64,000 nt of DNA from the NCBI GenBank assembly GCA_001704765.1, contig MBFK01000009.1, positions 1 to 64,000 on the forward strand. Direction: 5' to 3'. Below the pieces are notes generated by a model. It made no database searches. It worked only from the letters and a program-made list of their open reading frames with translations, and was not told where the DNA came from. Position 1 is the first letter of the stretch, and every line of letters starts with the position of its first letter. Made by a program: the position numbers and the translations under genes. The DNA is from Sinorhizobium shofinae (GTDB lineage Bacteria > Pseudomonadota > Alphaproteobacteria > Rhizobiales > Rhizobiaceae). Below are positions 27,748-35,878 of this stretch, in pieces.

Positions 27748-29358
27748 TTATTCGGCGGCCAACTTGGTGCCGGGAGCCGCATCGCGCACGCTGCCATCGA
27801 CATGGCTCTCGAACTTGGCGAAGTTGGCGATGAACATGTCGACCAGCCGCCGTGCCTGGGCGTCATAGGCCGCACCGTCCGCCCAGGTCGAGCGCGGGTC
27901 GAGAATGCCGTCGTCGACACCGGGGACCGAGACCGGCACCGCGAAACCGAAATTCGCATCGGTGCGCAAGGAGGCGCTGTTCAGCGATCCGTCGAGCGCC
28001 GCCGAAAGAAGCGCGCGGGTTACCTTGATCGGCATGCGGCTTCCGGTGCCATAGGCGCCGCCGGTCCAGCCGGTGTTGACGAGCCAGCAGGTGACACCGT
28101 TCTTGGCGATCAGTTCCTTGAGCAGGTTGCCGTATTCGGACGGATGGCGCGGCATGAACGGAGCGCCAAAGCAGGTCGAGAAAGTCGCCTCCGGTTCCGT
28201 CACGCCCTTCTCCGTCCCGGCGACCTTGGCAGTGTAACCGGACAGGAAGTGGTACATCGCCTGTTCCGGCGTCAGCTTGGCGATCGGCGGCAGAACGCCG
28301 AAGGCATCCGCCGTCAGCATGATGATGGTGCGCGGCTGCGGTGCGGTGCCGGTCTCGCTGGCATTCGGAATGAAATCGAGCGGATAGGCGATTCGAGTGT
28401 TTTCCGTCAGCGAGCCGTTGTCGAAGTCGGGCAAGCGCCGCTCGTCCAGGACGACGTTCTCCATCACGGTGCCGAAGCGCCGCGTCGTCGCGAAAATCTC
28501 CGGCTCGGCCGTCTCCGACAGGCGGATCGCCTTGGCGTAGCAGCCGCCTTCGAAATTGAAGACGCCCTTATCCCCCCAACCATGCTCGTCGTCGCCGATC
28601 AGCGTGCGCTTCGGATCGGCCGAAAGCGTCGTCTTGCCAGTGCCGGAGAGACCGAAGAAGATGGCCGTGTCGCCGGCGGGACCGACATTCGCCGAGCAGT
28701 GCATCGGCATCACTGCCTTCTTCGGCAGCAGGTAGTTGAGCACGGTGAAGACCGATTTCTTCATCTCGCCGGCATAGGACGTGCCGCCGATGAGCACGAG
28801 GCCCCTGGTCAGATCGCAGGCGATGATCGTCTCGCTGCGGCAGCCGTGGCGCTCCGGATTCGCCTTGAAGCTCGGCAGGTCGATGATCGTCAGCTTCGGC
28901 AGGAAGGTCGCCAGCGCCTCGCGCGGCGGACGGATCAACAGATTGCGGATGAACAGCGAATGCCAGGCGAATTCGGTGACGATGCGCGTCGGCAATGCAT
29001 TCTCCGGGTCGGCGCCGCCGACGAGGTCCTGCACATAGAGCGACATGCCCTTTGCATGCGCCAGCATGTCCTGGCGGAGCCGCTCGAAGTTTTCCGGGGA
29101 GATGGCGCTGTTGTTGTCCCACCAGATCTGATCGGCAGTCGCCGCATCGCGTACGACATATTTGTCCTTGGGCGAGCGGCCAGTGTGCTGGCCGGTGCGA
29201 GCGCAAAGCGCACCATGTGCCGTCAATTGCGCCTCGCCGCGGCGAAGGGCTTCCTCATAAAGCTCCGCTGCCTCGAAGTTGTAGCGAACGACCGAGAGGT
29301 CAGAAAAACCGATCGTTTCCAATCCGTTCGAGGGGTTGCGGCTGCCGAATTGCTCCAT
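27748..29358 (-). CDS. pckA: Phosphoenolpyruvate carboxykinase (ATP)
   Basis: The 536-residue enzyme converts oxaloacetate to PEP, the committed gluconeogenic step. The P-loop is GLSGTGKT (residues 236-243). [12 protein letters not shown], the metal-binding [10 protein letters not shown] and the adenine-binding C-terminal region are all intact. It belongs to the ATP-dependent class. The ATG at 29358 (MEQFGSRNP) has AAGGAAG upstream; a longer open frame is not used by the family. It diverges from chvI, and paired LacI-type operators lie about 110-155 bp upstream. Confidence 0.97.
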   Translation of the reverse strand: MEQFGSRNPSNGLETIGFSDLSVVRYNFEAAELYEEALRRGEAQLTAHGALCARTGQHTGRSPKDKYVVRDAATADQIWWDNNSAISPENFERLRQDMLAHAKGMSLYVQDLVGGADPENALPTRIVTEFAWHSLFIRNLLIRPPREALATFLPKLTIIDLPSFKANPERHGCRSETIIACDLTRGLVLIGGTSYAGEMKKSVFTVLNYLLPKKAVMPMHCSANVGPAGDTAIFFGLSGTGKTTLSADPKRTLIGDDEHGWGDKGVFNFEGGCYAKAIRLSETAEPEIFATTRRFGTVMENVVLDERRLPDFDNGSLTENTRIAYPLDFIPNASETGTAPQPRTIIMLTADAFGVLPPIAKLTPEQAMYHFLSGYTAKVAGTEKGVTEPEATFSTCFGAPFMPRHPSEYGNLLKELIAKNGVTCWLVNTGWTGGAYGTGSRMPIKVTRALLSAALDGSLNSASLRTDANFGFAVPVSVPGVDDGILDPRSTWADGAAYDAQARRLVDMFIANFAKFESHVDGSVRDAAPGTKLAAE

Positions 29359-29469
29359 GGTCAAGCTTCCTTCGTGTTTGGCCAATGGCGTTGAATTTCT
29401 TCGGAACATACCGGCAAGGTCGGGCGAAGACAAGAGAGCTAAATCTAAAACATTAATGATTTCAGTATA

Positions 29470-29482
29470 TTAATCGATTTAA
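29470..29482. promoter_or_regulatory. LacI/GalR-type operator 1 upstream of pckA (PckR candidate)
   Basis: TTAATCGATTTAA is a near-perfect palindrome with the AAnCGnTT-like core typical of LacI/GalR regulators. PckR, a LacI-family regulator, controls pckA in Sinorhizobium; linking this site to it is inference. Confidence 0.55.
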
Positions 29483-29498
29483 AGAAAAATATGCATTT

Positions 29499-29512
29499 TT
29501 TAATCGGTTGAA
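29499..29512. promoter_or_regulatory. LacI/GalR-type operator 2 upstream of pckA (PckR candidate)
   Basis: TTTAATCGGTTGAA repeats the operator pattern. Its CG centre is exactly 30 bp from that of the first site, about three helical turns, suggesting cooperative binding on one DNA face. Confidence 0.5.
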
Positions 29513-29693
29513 TCGCGACTCGCAAATGTTCCTCTGGAGCCTACCTTCCGGGGCGGGGTCGCCACGCGCTTTTTGCGCTTCGCCACAATTTGTTCCACCT
29601 TTATACTCAAGTAACGCAGCCGTGACTCGCGGTTGCCGCCGCTTCCAAGAGCGGATTCCGGCGCCGGACCCATAAAGACGGAGTTGAAACACG

Positions 29694-30419
29694 ATGCAGA
29701 CCATCGCGCTTGTCGATGACGACCGCAACATCCTGACATCGGTATCCATCGCGCTGGAAGCCGAGGGCTACAAGGTCGAAACCTATACCGATGGCGCTTC
29801 CGCGCTCGAGGGCCTGCTGGCGCGTCCGCCGCACCTTGCGATCTTCGACATCAAGATGCCGCGCATGGACGGCATGGAACTGTTGCGCCGGCTCCGGCAG
29901 AAATCCGACCTGCCGGTGATCTTCCTGACCTCCAAGGACGAGGAGATCGACGAGCTCTTCGGCCTCAAGATGGGGGCGGACGATTTCATCACGAAGCCGT
30001 TCTCGCAGCGGCTCCTGGTCGAGCGCGTCAAGGCGATCCTGCGCCGCGCACCGGCCCGCGACGCCGCCGCGGCCGGGGTCGTTGGCCTCGCCAAGAGCGC
30101 CGACGCGCCGTCCCGCTCGCTGGAGCGCGGACAGCTGGTCATGGACCAGGAGCGCCACACCTGCACCTGGAAGAGCGAACCGGTCACCCTGACCGTCACC
30201 GAGTTTCTCATCCTGCATTCGCTGGCACAGCGCCCCGGCGTCGTGAAGAGCCGCGACGCGCTGATGGATGCCGCCTATGACGAACAGGTCTATGTCGACG
30301 ACCGGACGATCGATAGCCACATCAAGCGGCTTCGCAAGAAGTTCAAGATGGTCGACGGCGACTTCGATATGATCGAGACGCTCTATGGCGTCGGCTATCG
30401 CTTCCGCGAGTCCGCCTGA
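29694..30419 (+). CDS. chvI: Response regulator ChvI (OmpR family)
   Basis: The 241-residue regulator has a receiver domain with the acidic pair in LVDDDRNIL and phospho-acceptor Asp52 ([11 protein letters not shown]). Lys of the KP pair is in [11 protein letters not shown]. The C-terminal winged helix reads [29 protein letters not shown] with [17 protein letters not shown]. ChvI, with ChvG, governs exopolysaccharide, motility, acid response and symbiosis, and is essential or nearly so in Sinorhizobium. chvG follows after a 230-bp gap, which may contain a second promoter. Confidence 0.97.
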   Translation: MQTIALVDDDRNILTSVSIALEAEGYKVETYTDGASALEGLLARPPHLAIFDIKMPRMDGMELLRRLRQKSDLPVIFLTSKDEEIDELFGLKMGADDFITKPFSQRLLVERVKAILRRAPARDAAAAGVVGLAKSADAPSRSLERGQLVMDQERHTCTWKSEPVTLTVTEFLILHSLAQRPGVVKSRDALMDAAYDEQVYVDDRTIDSHIKRLRKKFKMVDGDFDMIETLYGVGYRFRESA

Positions 30420-30649
30420 GAGGTGCCACGCGGGGCTTGCCTTCGCGCCGATTGTGGATCATTGAGAACCGGCGCGGCGGTCGAACGAGATTGCAGCTCG
30501 CGACTGGCCGCCTCGAGCGGTCCACGATCATAACTGCGATCGATTCCGCCAGATAACGCGGGCTTCGGCGAAGGGCGCCGCAATACGCTTGACCTCAAGC
30601 CGGAACCTTCGGTGCTCCGATCGCGAAAACGGCGGCGCGACGTCGAAGG

Positions 30650-32524
30650 ATGTCCTGGAAGCAAGAGCGGCAGGCCGGCCCAAAGCCGGTGCGCAAAAGA
30701 AAGGGCGGCGAATATTTCGTCGTGGGAGCGGAAGACTTGGTAGAAGTCTTGCAGGGCGAGATCGAAGATTCTGACGGGCGGTCATCGGCGCTGCGTGGAC
30801 GGCGCCGGTGGGCGCATCCGTTTACGCTGATCCGGCGGCTGTTCGGCAATGCCGTCTTCTCCAGCCTGACGCGGCGCATCGTCTTCTTCAACCTCGTCGC
30901 GCTCGTCGTTCTGGTCGGCGGGATCATGTATTTGAACCAGTTCCGCGAAGGCCTCATCGACGCCCGCGTGGAAAGCCTGCTGACGCAGGGCGAGATCATC
31001 GCCGGCGCCATCTCCGCTTCGGCATCGGTGGACACCAACTCGATCACCATCGATCCGCAAAAGCTGCTCGAACTGCAGGCCGGTGAGAGCATTACCCCGC
31101 TGCCGAGCGACGAGGATCTGGAATTCCCGATCATCCAGGAGCGGGTCGCGCCCGTCCTTAGAAGGCTGATCTCGCCGACGCGCACGCGGGCCCGCCTGTT
31201 CGACGCCGACGCCGATCTTCTGCTCGATTCGCGCCACCTCTATAGCGGCGGCCAGGTGCTTCGTTTCGACCTTCCGCCGGTCGATCCGGAGACGTCGAGC
31301 ATTTCGGAGAAGATCAACACCTGGTTCAACCGCCTGTTGCAGCCGGGCGACCTGCCGCTCTACAAGGAGCCGCCTGGCGGCAACGGCTCGATCTATCCGG
31401 AGGTGATGAACGCGCTGACCGGCGTGCGCGGCGCGGTGGTGCGCGTCACCGAGAAGGGCGAGCTGATCGTGTCCGTGGCGGTGCCGGTGCAGCGCTTCCG
31501 CGCTGTGCTCGGCGTGCTGCTGCTCTCCACCCAGGCGGGTGACATCGACAAGATCGTCCATGCCGAGCGCCTGGCGATCATCCGCGTCTTCGGCGTGGCG
31601 GCGCTCGTCAACGTCATTCTCTCGCTGCTCCTGTCGTCGACGATCGCCAATCCCTTGCGGCGACTATCGGCCGCCGCCATCCGCGTGCGGCGCGGCGGCG
31701 CCAAGGAGCGCGAGGAAATCCCGGACTTCTCGTCCCGCCAGGACGAGATCGGCAACCTCTCGGTGGCGCTCCGGGAAATGACGACGGCGCTTTACGACCG
31801 CATCGCAGCGATCGAGAACTTCGCCGCCGATGTCAGCCACGAGCTCAAGAATCCGCTCACGTCGCTTCGCAGCGCCGTCGAAACCCTGCCGCTGGCGCGC
31901 ACGGAGGACTCGAAGAAGCGGCTCCTCGACATCATCCAGCACGACGTCCGGCGCCTCGACCGGCTGATCAGCGACATTTCCGACGCCTCGCGGCTCGATG
32001 CCGAATTGGCGCGTAGCGATGCGAAGAAGATCGACCTGGAAAAACTCCTCGGCGACCTCATCGACATCTCCCGGCAGATTCGCGGCAAGAAGAAGGCCGT
32101 GCTGCTCGACTTCGTCGTCGATCGCAAGGACAATCCGAAGGCGAACTTCATCGTCAGCGGCTACGAGCTGCGCATCGGGCAGATCATCACCAACCTCATC
32201 GAGAACGCCCGCTCCTTCGTGCCGGAACCGAACGGCCGGATCATCCTGCGCCTGACCCGCTCGCGTTCGCGCTGCCTCGTCTATGTCGAGGACAACGGTC
32301 CCGGTATCCAGGCGGAAGATATCGACCGGATCTTCGAGCGCTTCTACACGGACCGGCCGAAGGCCGAGGATTTCGGCCAGAATTCCGGCCTCGGTCTGTC
32401 CATTTCGCGCCAGATAGCCGAAGCGCATGGCGGCACACTCAAAGCGGAAAACATCGTCGGCCGGGGCGGCGAGGTGACCGGTGCCCGCTTCATCCTTTCC
32501 CTTCCCGCCGAGCCGCACGCGTGA
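30650..32524 (+). CDS. chvG: Sensor histidine kinase ChvG (ExoS)
   Basis: The inner-membrane kinase has up to 624 residues. One membrane segment lies near residues 78-97 (RIVFFNLVALVVLVGGIMYLN) and another near 310-330. Between them lies the periplasmic sensor part that is held off by ExoR in Sinorhizobium. A HAMP region follows, then the H-box with His397 (FAADVSHELKNPLTSL), N-box LIENARSFVP and G-boxes EDNGPGIQ and GLGLSISRQIAEAHGG. The N-terminus before residue 30 is basic and the start is uncertain: the ATG at 30650 follows GAAGGA, but a downstream TTG or GTG would give the roughly 595-residue form I recall for ExoS. It overlaps hprK by four bases. Confidence 0.95.
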   Translation: MSWKQERQAGPKPVRKRKGGEYFVVGAEDLVEVLQGEIEDSDGRSSALRGRRRWAHPFTLIRRLFGNAVFSSLTRRIVFFNLVALVVLVGGIMYLNQFREGLIDARVESLLTQGEIIAGAISASASVDTNSITIDPQKLLELQAGESITPLPSDEDLEFPIIQERVAPVLRRLISPTRTRARLFDADADLLLDSRHLYSGGQVLRFDLPPVDPETSSISEKINTWFNRLLQPGDLPLYKEPPGGNGSIYPEVMNALTGVRGAVVRVTEKGELIVSVAVPVQRFRAVLGVLLLSTQAGDIDKIVHAERLAIIRVFGVAALVNVILSLLLSSTIANPLRRLSAAAIRVRRGGAKEREEIPDFSSRQDEIGNLSVALREMTTALYDRIAAIENFAADVSHELKNPLTSLRSAVETLPLARTEDSKKRLLDIIQHDVRRLDRLISDISDASRLDAELARSDAKKIDLEKLLGDLIDISRQIRGKKKAVLLDFVVDRKDNPKANFIVSGYELRIGQIITNLIENARSFVPEPNGRIILRLTRSRSRCLVYVEDNGPGIQAEDIDRIFERFYTDRPKAEDFGQNSGLGLSISRQIAEAHGGTLKAENIVGRGGEVTGARFILSLPAEPHA

Positions 32525-32979
32525 GCGCGCCGCACTGCAACATCCACGCCACCGCCATGGTGCTCGGCACGACCGGCTTCCTCGTCACCGGCCCTTCCGG
32601 ATCCGGGAAGTCGGCCCTGGCGCTTGCCTGCATCTGCGAAGTAAAGCGCCGCGGGCGCTTCGCGGCGCTTGTTGCCGACGACCGGGTGGACCTGACGCTC
32701 GCGAACGAGCGGATCGTGGCGCGCTGCCCCACGGCCATCCGCGGCCTGATCGAGATCCGCGGCAGCGGCATAGCCGAAATCGAAACCCTGTCGGCCTGTG
32801 TCCTCGACTGGGCGATCATGCCGGTGCGCGCACCTTTCGATCCGCGCCTCCCCCCGGAGCAGGAGGAACTGAAACTGGAGATCGGGCGAAGTCTGCCGAT
32901 GTTGCGTCTTCCCGTTGAAACTCTGCTCTCGCCGGTCGATGCGCTCACCGCGTTGCTGCCGGCAAAATTAGGCCTTTAG
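32521..32979 (+). CDS. hprK: HPr kinase/phosphorylase, kinase-domain-only form
   Basis: The 152-residue protein corresponds only to the C-terminal kinase domain of Gram-positive HprK, which is about 310 residues. Walker A is GPSGSGKS (residues 24-31), and the HprK signature surrounds LIEIRGSGIAEI. The N-terminal domain is absent, which is the normal form in alphaproteobacteria. It would phosphorylate a serine of the HPr encoded 0.6 kb downstream. The start is a GTG at 32521 overlapping the chvG stop (GTGA), so sensor kinase and HPr kinase are translationally coupled. Confidence 0.93.
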   Translation: MSAPHCNIHATAMVLGTTGFLVTGPSGSGKSALALACICEVKRRGRFAALVADDRVDLTLANERIVARCPTAIRGLIEIRGSGIAEIETLSACVLDWAIMPVRAPFDPRLPPEQEELKLEIGRSLPMLRLPVETLLSPVDALTALLPAKLGL

Positions 32980-33134
32980 CCTTATTGAGAGGCAGGGCGG
33001 CTGCTTTTTCGGCATTTTTGGCTTGCACTTCGCCTTTTCCTTGCCAAGATGGCCGCCCCAACAGGTGGACGAAATTGCTGCATTGCGATATCTGACCATC
33101 GACGAGTTGCACTGCAGTTGGAGCAAAGATACCC

Positions 33135-33536
33135 ATGATCGGACTTGTGCTTGTCACCCATGGCAAGCTGGCGGATGAGTTTCGGCTTGCCTTGGAGCAT
33201 GTCGTCGGTCCGCAAAGAGCTATCGAGACAGTGTGCATCGGCCCCGAGGACGACATGGACCAGCGGCGTCAGGATATCCTCGACGCCGTCGAAAGTGCCG
33301 ACGAAGGCAACGGCGTGATCATCCTGACCGACATGTTCGGCGGCACACCCTCCAATCTCGCCATTTCCGTGATGCGCAGCGGCATCGTCGAAGTGATCGC
33401 CGGCGTCAACCTGCCGATGCTGATCAAGCTCGCCGGCGTCCGGGGCGAAAGCGACATGGACAAGGCCCTTGTCGAGGCTGCCGAGGCGGGCCGCAAATAC
33501 ATCAATGTCGCCAGCCGCGTCCTGAGTGGAAAATGA
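33135..33536 (+). CDS. PTS EIIA component, mannose family (ManX-like, regulatory)
   Basis: The 133-residue EIIA domain starts MIGLVLVTHGKLADEF, with His9 as the phosphorylation site. ILTDMFGGTPSNLA is the second conserved block. No EIIB, EIIC or EIID genes are nearby, so it is not a transporter part but belongs to the regulatory phosphotransfer chain of alphaproteobacteria (EI-Ntr, HPr, EIIA-Ntr, EIIA-Man). Its stop overlaps the ptsH start, and hprK lies just upstream. Confidence 0.93.
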   Translation: MIGLVLVTHGKLADEFRLALEHVVGPQRAIETVCIGPEDDMDQRRQDILDAVESADEGNGVIILTDMFGGTPSNLAISVMRSGIVEVIAGVNLPMLIKLAGVRGESDMDKALVEAAEAGRKYINVASRVLSGK

Positions 33537-33826
33537 TGGACCACCTGCCCGACACGGCGCTGACGCGCGAGTTGCTCATCATCAACAAGCGCGGCCTGCA
33601 TGCGCGGGCCTCGGCGAAATTCGTGCAGACGGTCGAGGCCTATGACGCCGAGATCAGCGTATCGAAAGACGGGATGACCGTCGGCGGAACATCAATCATG
33701 GGGCTGATGATGCTGGCGGCCAGCACCGGATGCACGGTGTTCGTCACCGCCAGCGGCGCCCAGGCCGAAGAGGCCTTGAACGCCCTTGACGCGCTGGTGC
33801 GCGACAAGTTCGGCGAGGAAATCTAA
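33533..33826 (+). CDS. ptsH: Phosphocarrier protein HPr
   Basis: The 97-residue HPr carries the active-site histidine in NKRGLHARASAKF (His23 from the first ATG). The regulatory serine Ser54 is in TSIMGLMMLAAS, the site phosphorylated by HprK. The start overlaps the EIIA stop (ATGA); a second ATG three bases later is equally possible. It is the last gene of the chvG-hprK-EIIA-ptsH series, and a type A repeat follows 14 bp downstream. Confidence 0.95.
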   Translation: MMDHLPDTALTRELLIINKRGLHARASAKFVQTVEAYDAEISVSKDGMTVGGTSIMGLMMLAASTGCTVFVTASGAQAEEALNALDALVRDKFGEEI

Positions 33827-33840
33827 TCCCCTGCTGCCCG

Positions 33841-33945
33841 ACAGCGCCGTGCGTCTTACCAGACGCACAAAGTCGCTGGAGCACTTTGAATTGCCTGCAT
33901 GTTTTTGTCCTTCAATCGGCTCCGATTCAAAGAAACACGCAGTAG
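33841..33945. repeat. Rhizobial palindromic intergenic element, type A (copy 3, full length)
   Basis: The first module has CAGCG/CGCTG outer and GTGCGTCT/AGACGCAC inner arms. The second has CAATCGG/CCGATTC-like arms and the flanking TGCATGTTTTT and AACACGCAG. It differs from copy 2 by scattered substitutions that partly keep base pairing. It may also terminate the ptsH transcript. Confidence 0.85.
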
Positions 33946-33985
33946 GGTTTCGCTCCGGGGCCGACTCACCTCTCCGACACGGACT

Positions 33986-34013
33986 ATATAAAGATATAAA
34001 GACCTCTTTATAT
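33986..34013. promoter_or_regulatory. Candidate operator for methionine/SAH-cycle control of ahcY
   Basis: Two tandem ATATAAAGA copies (33986-33994 and 33994-34002) are followed by an inverted copy TCTTTATAT (34005-34013). The second and third form a perfect 20-bp palindrome with a CC centre. The position about 135 bp upstream of ahcY suits a repressor such as the ArsR-type SahR; the regulator identity is inference. Confidence 0.55.
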
Positions 34014-34147
34014 GGCGGTTGCCCTGCCTGGCGATTCCTGATAGACCGGGCCCACTCTCCCCGTGAACGCCGCGCGCGGGAGGCATTGTCATGCCGCCGG
34101 ACTCCATGAGGACCGACGCGGCCCAAGAGATCAGCCTGGAGAACTCC

Positions 34148-35548
34148 ATGACCGCAACTCAGGACTATATTGTCGCCGACATCGGGCTTGCCGATTTCGG
34201 CCGCAAGGAAATTGCCATCGCCGAAACGGAAATGCCGGGCCTGATGGCCTGCCGCGAGGAGTTCGGCGCATCGAAGCCGCTGAAGGGTGCGCGCATCACC
34301 GGCTCGCTGCACATGACGATCCAGACCGCCGTCCTGATCGAGACGCTGGTTGCGCTCGGCGCGGAAGTCCGCTGGGCGTCCTGCAACATCTTCTCAACGC
34401 AGGACCATGCGGCAGCGGCGATCGCCGCCAGCGGCATCCCGGTCTTCGCCGTCAAGGGCGAGAGCCTCGAAGAATATTGGGCCTATACGGACAAGATCTT
34501 CCAGTGGGCCGATGGCGGCTTCTCCAACATGATCCTTGACGATGGCGGCGACGCCACCATGTACATCCTGCTCGGCGCCCGCGCCGAAGCCGGCGAGAAC
34601 GTGCTTTCGAACCCCGGTTCGGAAGAGGAAGAAATCCTCTTCGCCCAGATCAAGAAGCGCCTCGCCGCCTCGCCGGGCTGGTTCACCAAGCAGCGCGACG
34701 CCATCAAGGGCGTGACGGAAGAGACGACCACCGGCGTCAACCGCCTCTACCAGCTCCAGGCCAAGGGCCTGCTGCCCTTCCCGGCAATCAACGTCAACGA
34801 CAGCGTCACCAAGTCGAAGTTCGACAACAAGTACGGCTGCAAGGAGTCGCTCGTCGACGGCATCCGCCGCGGTACCGACGTGATGATGGCCGGCAAGGTC
34901 GCCGTAGTCTGCGGCTATGGCGACGTCGGCAAGGGCTCGGCCGCCTCGCTGCAGGGCGCCGGCGCCCGCGTCAAGGTCACCGAAATCGATCCGATCTGCG
35001 CGCTGCAGGCCGCCATGGACGGCTACGAGGTGGTGCAACTCGAGGACGTCGTCTCGACCGCCGACATCTTCATCACCACCACCGGCAACAAGGACGTCAT
35101 CCGCATCGAGCATATGCGCGAGATGAAGGACATGGCGATCGTCGGCAACATCGGCCACTTCGACAACGAAATCCAGGTTTCCGCGCTTCGGAACCTGAAA
35201 TGGACGAACGTCAAGCCGCAGGTGGACCTGATCGAGTTCCCGAAGGGCAACCGCCTGATCCTGCTTTCGGAAGGCCGCCTCCTCAACCTCGGAAACGCTA
35301 CGGGACACCCGTCCTTCGTCATGTCGGCCTCCTTCTCCAACCAGGTCCTGGCGCAGATCGAGCTCTTCACAAAGGGCGGCAACTACAAGAATGAGGTCTA
35401 CATTCTGCCCAAGCAGCTCGACGAGAAGGTCGCCCGCCTGCATCTCGCCAAGCTCGGCGCCAAGCTGACCGAGCTTTCGGAAGAGCAGGCAGACTATATC
35501 GGCGTAAAGCCGAAGGGTCCCTTCAAGGCTGAACACTACCGGTACTAA
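34148..35548 (+). CDS. ahcY: Adenosylhomocysteinase (SAH hydrolase)
   Basis: The 466-residue enzyme cleaves S-adenosylhomocysteine to homocysteine and adenosine, relieving product inhibition of methyltransferases. The NAD-binding motif is [16 protein letters not shown]. Other conserved blocks are [14 protein letters not shown] and [18 protein letters not shown], and the C-terminus ends FKAEHYRY as in the family. The ATG at 34148 follows GGAG; the frame is open upstream but the extension is not family-like. It has its own operator-like region upstream and a strong terminator downstream. Confidence 0.98.
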   Translation: MTATQDYIVADIGLADFGRKEIAIAETEMPGLMACREEFGASKPLKGARITGSLHMTIQTAVLIETLVALGAEVRWASCNIFSTQDHAAAAIAASGIPVFAVKGESLEEYWAYTDKIFQWADGGFSNMILDDGGDATMYILLGARAEAGENVLSNPGSEEEEILFAQIKKRLAASPGWFTKQRDAIKGVTEETTTGVNRLYQLQAKGLLPFPAINVNDSVTKSKFDNKYGCKESLVDGIRRGTDVMMAGKVAVVCGYGDVGKGSAASLQGAGARVKVTEIDPICALQAAMDGYEVVQLEDVVSTADIFITTTGNKDVIRIEHMREMKDMAIVGNIGHFDNEIQVSALRNLKWTNVKPQVDLIEFPKGNRLILLSEGRLLNLGNATGHPSFVMSASFSNQVLAQIELFTKGGNYKNEVYILPKQLDEKVARLHLAKLGAKLTELSEEQADYIGVKPKGPFKAEHYRY

Positions 35549-35578
35549 TCCTTACCCGAGCAATCCACAACATCTTGT

Positions 35579-35615
35579 GGCCGCGATCTTGACATGAGAT
35601 CGCGGCCGCTTTTTT
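35579..35615 (+). terminator. Rho-independent terminator of ahcY
   Basis: GGCCGCGATCT pairs perfectly with AGATCGCGGCC around a 7-nt loop and is followed by GCTTTTTT. Confidence 0.92.
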
Positions 35616-35650
35616 GGGCGGCGCACTTTCCGGCGAATCGTCAAAGAAGT

Positions 35651-35658
35651 ATGGTTAA
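35651..35658 (-). promoter_or_regulatory. CtrA-type motif upstream of divL
   Basis: ATGGTTAA on the plus strand is TTAACCAT on the minus strand, a motif used by CtrA in Rhizobiales. A CcrM-type GATTC site lies 6 bp further on. With only eight bases, chance occurrence cannot be excluded. Confidence 0.3.
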
Positions 35659-35878
35659 GTCATTGATTCGTGACGCCGGTGCGGACTTTCCATCGCAGGA
35701 TTGGAGAGCGGGACGTGCGGGGCCTGAGGCGTTGCGAGCGGGTATGTCTTGTCGGAAAGCGGCAAACAGACGGAGACAGACCGGGGATGCAATCGGAACG
35801 GACGCAAACCCTCCTCGAGGGTTTCGAGCATGGCGGCGCAAGGTCGGCGGCACTTTGCGGATCAACGGGGACGGCGCC

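Larger units (their letters stand above)
29359..29693. other. Divergent pckA/chvI control region
   Basis: This 335-bp gap holds no gene. Its middle (about 29440-29515) is strikingly A/T-rich and contains two LacI/GalR-type operators 30 bp apart. The part nearer chvI ends with GGAG about 12 bp before the chvI ATG. Promoters for both genes should lie here. Confidence 0.6.
33827..34147. other. ptsH-ahcY intergenic region
   Basis: This 321-bp gap contains a full-length type A repeat (33841-33945) and then an A/T-rich operator-like block (33986-34013). The rest is the probable leader of ahcY. No additional gene is visible. Confidence 0.6.
35549..35878. other. ahcY-divL intergenic region
   Basis: The 330-bp gap holds the ahcY terminator (35579-35615), a CtrA-like half-site ATGGTTAA (35651-35658) and a GATTC methylation site (35665-35669). 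It ends in a long G-rich leader before the divL ATG. No further gene is convincing. Confidence 0.5.

Noticed and set aside
30420-30649. Rhizobial repeat element in the chvI-chvG gap
   Set aside because: Such an element has been reported between these genes in rhizobia, but none of the repeat types seen in this window occurs here.
33946-34147. Possible SAM/SAH riboswitch in the ahcY leader
   Set aside because: I could not find the conserved cores of known SAM or SAH riboswitches; the symmetrical A/T-rich block fits a protein-binding operator better.
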